Origin: Prinia subflava
Lineage: Eukaryota; Chordata; Aves; Passeriformes; Cisticolidae
Assembly (NCBI RefSeq): GCF_021018805.1
Contig: NC_086248.1
Coordinates: 63,931,985 to 63,995,984, forward strand
Direction: 5' to 3'
DNA: 64,000 nt
A program made the translations under genes and the position numbers. Within the stretch, counting starts at the first letter, position 1. Each line of letters starts with the position of its first letter. Below are positions 57,433-64,000 of the stretch, in pieces. Below the pieces are notes generated by a model. That model was not told the DNA's origin. It ran no database searches and saw nothing but the letters and a program-made list of their open reading frames with translations.

Positions 57433-60400
57433 TTGAAGAGGAAAGAAGTGGGAACGTTTTTAGATTGTAAGGCTGCCTAGCACTGCTAGCCAAGTTCCTT
57501 AAGTGTTTAATACATATCTGTAGTACAAAGCGATTCTCACATCGAAGAGCTTATGGTGGAGGCACGTGAAAAAAACACGGTGTGTAAGGAAGCAAGCAGT
57601 ACCCCCAAGAAAGAGAGAAAAGGTTCAAACTTTGCAATCTACAAAGAAAGCAATTTTGCAACCATCTCTAATCCCTCTGAGGGATTTGTAAAAGAAGGCT
57701 TTCCTGACTTACTTTATTTGCAGGCTTGTACACTTGGTTGCAATGTGTGTCAGATGATTCTCAAATCCTGTCCCTGGGAGGAAAATCCTGACAGGAAGGA
57801 CAGCTCTTTACCTCATTCAGTAGTTTGACATTTAAAGTCATCCAGTATTTCTGCAAAACAGTTTGGACAGGAGGTGTCCTCCTGTTTATCAGAATAACTG
57901 GTAACCTGCTCGTGTTGCACTCTTAGGCCGTGAAGAAAAACAAGGGCAAGAGAAACAAAGCACATTAATGAAGTCATGTACACTGTGTCTGTCACCACGT
58001 GTCACTGAACAAAAAGCAGATTTTAACCATGGAGAGAGAGGAGAGTGTGTCTGCTATGAATCAGTAAACCCATAAATGCTGCTCAGCATTATGAATGCAC
58101 CAGGGCTTCAGACATAAGGCCTGTATCTGGTACAGGAGAGCCTCACACATGCTGAGTGCTCTGAGAAGACAATGCCCACTTAGTTCACTGGATTAAAACA
58201 GAACTGCTGCTGAACATTATTTATGGTGGTATGAAACCAAGTGAAACTTCTGCTTATGTAGTACAGTTGTAGAAGTGAAAGAAATTATTCAAATCTTAAT
58301 AAATGTTTAACAGTTTTTGTCAACACTCTGACAGGGGCTTTTATCTTCAGAATTTCGACAATTAAAGGCAGGGAAAAAACAAAGAAAAAGGCTGACTAGC
58401 AGTATAGGATGACATTTCCCCCTTCACAGGTTAAATCCTATTTAGGCATACTGCATTACTTTACAAATTATAACATACAAATTATAATATACAAATCTGA
58501 GTAAAACAAAATTCAAAAAGGACAAATACCAAACTGTAAAATATCAATAAAAGATTTAGAGAGTTCTCAAATCAAAATAAAGTTTCAAAATGACTCAAAA
58601 GGATGTCAACACATGGATGTAAGGAGAGCCAGAGCTGTCAAGAAAAAAAGAACTGATGTCTCCCGTAGACGGAAAATTCTGACATTTATTCTTGACAATG
58701 AGAGAATTTTTTGGGCAGGGGAGAGGGGAGATAACTCCCTTGCTCTCAGATAAAGCATAACTGTAACAGGGAAACGTTCTGCATGGCAATGTACTTTACA
58801 ACAGCTGATTTAAAATTACTGTTTCAAATCACTAGATTAATTGGCAAGAAGTTAGCCTGAAGACAGCCTAAGAAGTGGTGCCCCACAGGCTGTCTGGCCT
58901 GCCAAAGGATTTACCCTATCCAAGACCATATCCTGACCTGCGTCCAGGAAAACGGTATTAAAAAGCCAGATAAGCTGGTTTTGTGGTTGCATCACCAACT
59001 GCTATGTCACATACAGTTTCTGTATCTTTTTCTCCTCTTACAAGAGTCCTGAGGATTCCAGGGTAGAGGACCCAAGGAGCTGGCTGGCAATGTCAGAACA
59101 GCATATTGGAACACAAGTTCTCTCCTCAGCTGCCCCCAGGACCAGATGGTGCTAACAGCTATGGTCTCAGTGGCCCTAATCATGGGATACTCATAAGCAG
59201 AGAAGGTCTAAACTGGGGGCATCTGTGCACAGCCCTGGCACACTTGCAGTATGGATGTAACTGCATGCAAAAGCTATAGCAAGTGACCCTTTCATGCCAC
59301 TGTTGTGTGGCCACTTTGGCACTGTCACCATAGTAAGCATTAATGGCTGGCAGCAGGCAAAAACCTAAAAGGCCAGCTGTAAAAGTCAAACGGTTTCTAT
59401 ATGTGGGGTTCTGATTACATAATGTCTTTGCAGTTCATTTCCTCAATGGTTAAGTGAACTCCAGGTTCTTGGTATGCATGTCAGACTAAAAAAGTCTGTA
59501 AGAACTTATACTTCCACACTGGATAAGGTGTGAAATTACACTTTACAGAGCTAGGGACTTGTTATTTTTTGGTTGATGCCGACGATTTTGATTATGCCAC
59601 ACCAAATGTGACAGTTCCAATGTGATATAACGAATATGTTTTCTATCTGAAAACACCTTCTCACAGCTCTGAGACAGCTAAAATTTTTGCACTAGAAGTT
59701 CTTCAGGCAAGAAACTAAGCCTATTTCTATCCTGCAAATCTTTTAAGCTGACCAACCCTCTGCTTAGATTTTTGAAATTACACATCTGACCAAACCCACA
59801 GAGGTTGTTTAGGGATAGAATTCAAGCACAGAAATGTAGTGAGGAAAAGCCATGGACCCTGGAAAGAGATTTCATTATTGAGATACTGCATTCACTACTA
59901 ACTGGTTTAGGCAGTTAGCATCCAGCATCCATTTGGCCACATTCAGGCCATCACCACTGTCATTCTTTTGGATTCGCTAAGGAGAAAGCTCTGCTATTTA
60001 ATTCAAGACTGGTTTTGGCTACAATGACTGGGCACCTAAGAACTAGGGGAGTTCTTTAATCACAGTACTAGGCACTTACCATAGCTCTAATTAACTCAGG
60101 AAAGGATAAGCTTATCTTGAAGCACACAAGGTAGGTCATTCAGTCCACTGGAATTAACCTGGTTACTTACAACTAAGCACTGAATAAAATGACTTTTAAA
60201 AATAACCAGAAAGAAGTAAAATGAGACAAGCAAACCCAAGAGAGTCTGGATTTGTAGCTGGCCTACATTACAAAAATTTAACTTATGAAAAGGCTAAGCA
60301 CTAAGAACTCCATATTGCATTTCTCAGCAGGACTGATCTTACAAAAAAATCTTATTTGCATGATACTGTGCAAGTCTTTACAGAATCCTCTCTTTAACAG

Positions 60401-63055
60401 AGCAGATGCTAATACAACTCTGAATTATGGATTGGACAAAAGTGAGTTATTACTTATGACAGCTCATACCAGGCACCACTGTTATAAAAACTAATGCACC
60501 TTCAGGCAAAACTTTCTTCTACAAGTTTTCAGCATTTAAAGTTTTTTTCTTATTAATAGAGATTTTAAACCAGTTCTGAATTAAGGCATGCAATGAAGTT
60601 GCATAATTGTTTTTATTTTTACTTTATTCAAAGCATCGTCTGTCTCTGCTCAGAAGATAACTAGACTGCAATTTACATTGCAAGGGATATTGAAACATGT
60701 TTCCAACAATGCAGAGCATAAAATATCCTGAGAGAAAAAAACAGTCTCTTGTTCCCAAACATTCTATTAATTAAAATGCATAGAAAAACAGCAAGTACCA
60801 CCAATTGGGTTGCTGTTTCCTATCCTGATAATGACAGTCTCTCCTCTCCATCACCACTGAGAAGTTATATTTTTACTGCTGCACCAATGAATTCTTCTTT
60901 TGAATAGGCACTGAAATCACTGTCTTTATTTCTGTATAAAACTACTATATATGCTGTGCCTCAAAGAAGCAGGGAATAACACAGTTTACATATACCTTTA
61001 AATCCAAGTTGTTTTAGTCCTCCATTTGATTTTAGAGTTCAAGACAAAGCAGAACAGTTGTAAATTATATTCCACTAAGCACAACCTCATTGTATGTGGA
61101 AAAATAGATTTCATAAACATTAATCTTAAAACAATGAGAAGATACATGTCTGAGAGAGCTCATAAGTGATTATCTCATTTATTAATATTCAAGAAAATAG
61201 TGTAGAATATAATCATCCACAGAGACTGGGATTGTACTGTTGTGTTATGTCAATATTTTGGATCAAATGCTTTGGAGCCATTTTTCAAACACATAAGTTG
61301 TTCTGTCTTGGAGGGTGAAAGACCTGCTCAGCAGCAACAAAGTTCCTGACAAGTTTTCTGAAATAATTAACCATAAGTTTTAGTTGGTCAAGCACAGTCC
61401 AGATTCATTCAATATTTGCACCAGATCAGGACTATCTCCCTGAACCTGTAATAACATGGTTGTACAGACCCTAAAACAGGTCAACTATAATTGTTATAAA
61501 AACTAAGGCAAGAAAAAAAAAAGTCGTTAAACTTTCTCTGACTCTTTGTAGACTCTCCATAGTGACCTTCTCAAGTGACTAATCTGACACTGTAACTAGA
61601 ACCCAAACAATTTAATTAGTTACTACAGATTATAAATTAATAAAAACTAGGAGATGACTCTTAGCACTCAAGGAATCACTTTGCACTTTTAAAGCATTAT
61701 GGTTACAATTTTGGAAAGAGCAGTTGCTAATACCCAACCTAAAGACAATCTGTCCTTACACAAACTAAGCTTTACCACAGAACTCTATGTCAGATCTCAG
61801 TTCTGAATATATCCAAAATGAAAACTGAAATCACAGAAAGAGCTGTCTAGTATTATTACTGGAGAGCTCCCAAATGCTGTATTAATGGATCACTGAAAAG
61901 ACAAAGAGAAAAGATTGTCTTGACACAGCAGATTTAGCAAGGGTTCATTAAACCTTATTCACAGATGAAAAAGACTTCTGGCTGACTCCTCACTGAAAGC
62001 CTACAGAAAAAAAAAACATTAAAAATTTTCCCATCAGCAAGAAAAACACCTAGCCCACAAACAAATGCAAGATGGAGTTACTGGGAATAAACTAATCTTT
62101 CCTAAATGAAACTGCTGTTCAGCGTGGATAATAGGTAAATAATGGGAACTAGAAGAGTCTTTCCTCTAAATCCACTTTGGAAGATTATTTTTTGGTTTCA
62201 AAGCAATCCTCAAGTCTATTCAAAAACCACCACAAGTAAGGTAGCTGAACTCAACTGTGTGAAGTCTTCTCAGATGTACTAAAACAAAGCTTGGAATCTT
62301 CACTGACAGAAACACAGTATATATTCATAACATATCCAATATATCACCATTAATTAGAACAGTGAAATAAAGAACAAGTATTTGGAAAAACATCAAAACC
62401 AAAAACTGAGTTTCTTTCACAAGAGGTCATTATTCTCTTTCTTGCTTGAAAATTTCTGCCTTGCAAGCTCTAAATTTCTCTGGAAATCTGGACACAGACT
62501 GAACTGAAATGTACTGAATTATATGATAAGGCTTTCTCTGTGGCTGAAGAAAACAAAAGAATGCAGTAGAAAAGGAAATTTTACATGGTCAATCACACCT
62601 TTGTCCTAAGAGCAACTTTCTTACTTCAGTATCCATTATATTACAGTGTATCTGGTTTGTCTGGAGAACTTGTTTCTGTGTGAGGACTCATCTAGTAATT
62701 TGCAATTCTTCATTAAACATTTTTTGTTGTTGTCTGAGAATAATGTTATCACAGTTATATAGAAATATTGCATTATCAAGAAGGTGGTCAACTCATAAAT
62801 GAAAGTGACTATAAAATGCATGAGAATAAAGGAAAAAATAAAAAAAAGAGGAAAAAATCCCCAAGTGTCCCTGCTGTTTAGTATTCCTTCCATACTTCCC
62901 ACTTCCGCAATATTTGGTTTCAGCTGCTTGGGTGCCACACTTACATTCAAAGCCTAGTTGTAGTTCTTCCAGGTGCCTTTCTTGGAGAGATAGCATTTTA
63001 GGGTCAGGGCTAGTGAAGAAAAATTACCAAAAACTCAAAGAGAGAAAGTAAATAT

Positions 63056-63110
63056 CATGGAATTGCTGAGGTTTGAAGGGACTGCAAGCCAGAGATTCAG
63101 CTATAGATTA
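63056..63110 (-). mobile_element. Possible CR1 3'-end trace
   Basis: atggaattgctgaggtttga and agggactgcaa resemble the start of a reverse-complement CR1 tail, but the downstream part does not follow the family. Confidence 0.35.
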
Positions 63111-64000
63111 GATCCCTAGCTTCCTTTTCCACTGCTGATCTGACAATATTTGACTGTGCTTTTGTCAATACTCTATGTATTCCTCCAAGCAAAGGTCTAA
63201 TTGCACAAAGTAGAAGTACTTCAGGCATTTTAAAAACATCGGAAGTCAGAATTTAAAAGCATCAAGCCATGGGGAAAAATCAGGATCCCCTGACTCCACA
63301 ACTGAACTCAAAAGCGAGTATTAATTTACAGTCTAGAAATGTCCCCTTTCAGCTGCAGACTATCTGTAGCTTGTTAGTCTAGTGCTTAACATCAACAAAA
63401 TGTCCCCACCCCCAACATGTGATACACCCTTGCATTTCATTCAATTATAACATGGCACCATGTCACACAACAAATTTTTTCCCACTTCTGAGCCAGCCCC
63501 ACTGCATGATCATGTTCATCCAAGGAAAGTGCTAAATTACTGTCCCCCTGATTTTCTCTATGCATGTGCAGCTGTAGAAATAGAGCAGTGAGTTACTTTG
63601 GTATCTCACTGATAAAACACTGCATTTGATTAGCAATCAATATATCTCTTCTGTCCTACATGAATATTCCAAAGAAAATATAAAAGCATAAATATTTAAT
63701 TATTCTGTTTGAAACGGAAGTTATTGATGTATAACAAAACCATCAGCAAGATACTGTATGATTGTGTGATTTTTCCTTTCCACTTTTACAGCCAGTTGAG
63801 CATAGTAAAACACAAACTGTTACCACGTATTAGAAGACTTTTCAGTCTCATAGCAAAAAGGATGACAATGGCAAAGTTGAATACTAAAGTAGCTTTCTGT
63901 CAGATACATTATTCCCTCTACTCACACTTTCTGAATTATCTGGTTCCTCAGTATCTTTTAATATAAATTAAAGCACCTAAATAACCTCACTTTAGTCCCT

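Larger units (their letters stand above)
53376..64000. other. Upstream intron of ARFGEF3 (incomplete)
   Basis: At least 10.6 kb upstream of e1. I searched by eye for the preceding exon (human residues about 74-117, such as the L-N-E-D-L-Q-V-E-V-M-K segment) and did not find it, so the 5' exons should lie beyond the window. It holds the inverted repeats at 54208-54267, a 36-bp duplication, two CR1 tails and a weak CR1-like trace near 63056. A GC-richer stretch at 58870-59330 is unexplained. Confidence 0.7.

Noticed and set aside
53376..64000. Exons for BIG3 residues 1-117
   Set aside because: No segment matching the expected residues with splice sites was found by eye; they are probably beyond the window, though a diverged small exon cannot be excluded.

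Overview
The window looks like avian nuclear DNA. The repeats are bird-type: CR1 LINE tails ending in ATTCTATG-like units and a roughly 600-bp endogenous-retrovirus LTR of a family common in birds. The only protein-coding gene I can support encodes a vertebrate protein. No bacterial-style gene, tRNA, rRNA or CRISPR array was seen.

Nearly the whole window is one gene on the minus strand: ARFGEF3 (BIG3, KIAA1244), a large Sec7-family protein. I traced 30 consecutive coding exons from 53375 down to a TAA stop at 4113-4115. Each has an AG acceptor and a GT donor, except one GC donor after the exon at 22436-22615, and the phases join throughout. They total 6189 nt (2062 codons plus stop), matching residues 118 to the C-terminus of the 2177-residue human protein as I remember it (2060 residues). 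About 117 N-terminal residues and the promoter lie beyond base 64000. Bases 1-4112 are 3' UTR or downstream DNA.

Layout: 53376-64000 is an upstream intron. 53375-38082 encodes the DCB/HUS-like N-terminal half and a long Ser/Asp-rich exon. 38150-31341 covers the degenerate Sec7 region. 29932-9314 holds small exons of helical-repeat type. 6537-5307 is a 410-codon exon, and 4304-4113 is the terminal exon.

The most interesting feature is an extra exon-like segment at 50541-50672. It is 44 codons, open, phase 0 at both ends, with a good acceptor and a usable donor, and sits in the intron just before exon e2. Canonical human BIG3 has nothing between the residues encoded by e1 and e2. Its sequence follows the pattern of e2 itself: an L/V-C-hydrophobic start, then a helix aligning I-K-M-S-I-A-Q-L-F with V-R-A-T-L-S-Q-M-L. 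Exon e2 encodes the helix reported to bind prohibitin-2. I propose a duplicated, possibly mutually exclusive, DCB exon that would give BIG3 a second form with altered PHB2 contacts. This rests on the sequence plus family knowledge and needs RNA evidence.

Other items include in-frame tandem acceptors 12 nt apart at the 410-codon exon, a GC-AG intron, a same-sense LTR inside an intron, overlapping inverted repeats near 54.2 kb, three short tandem duplications, and several CR1 fragments.
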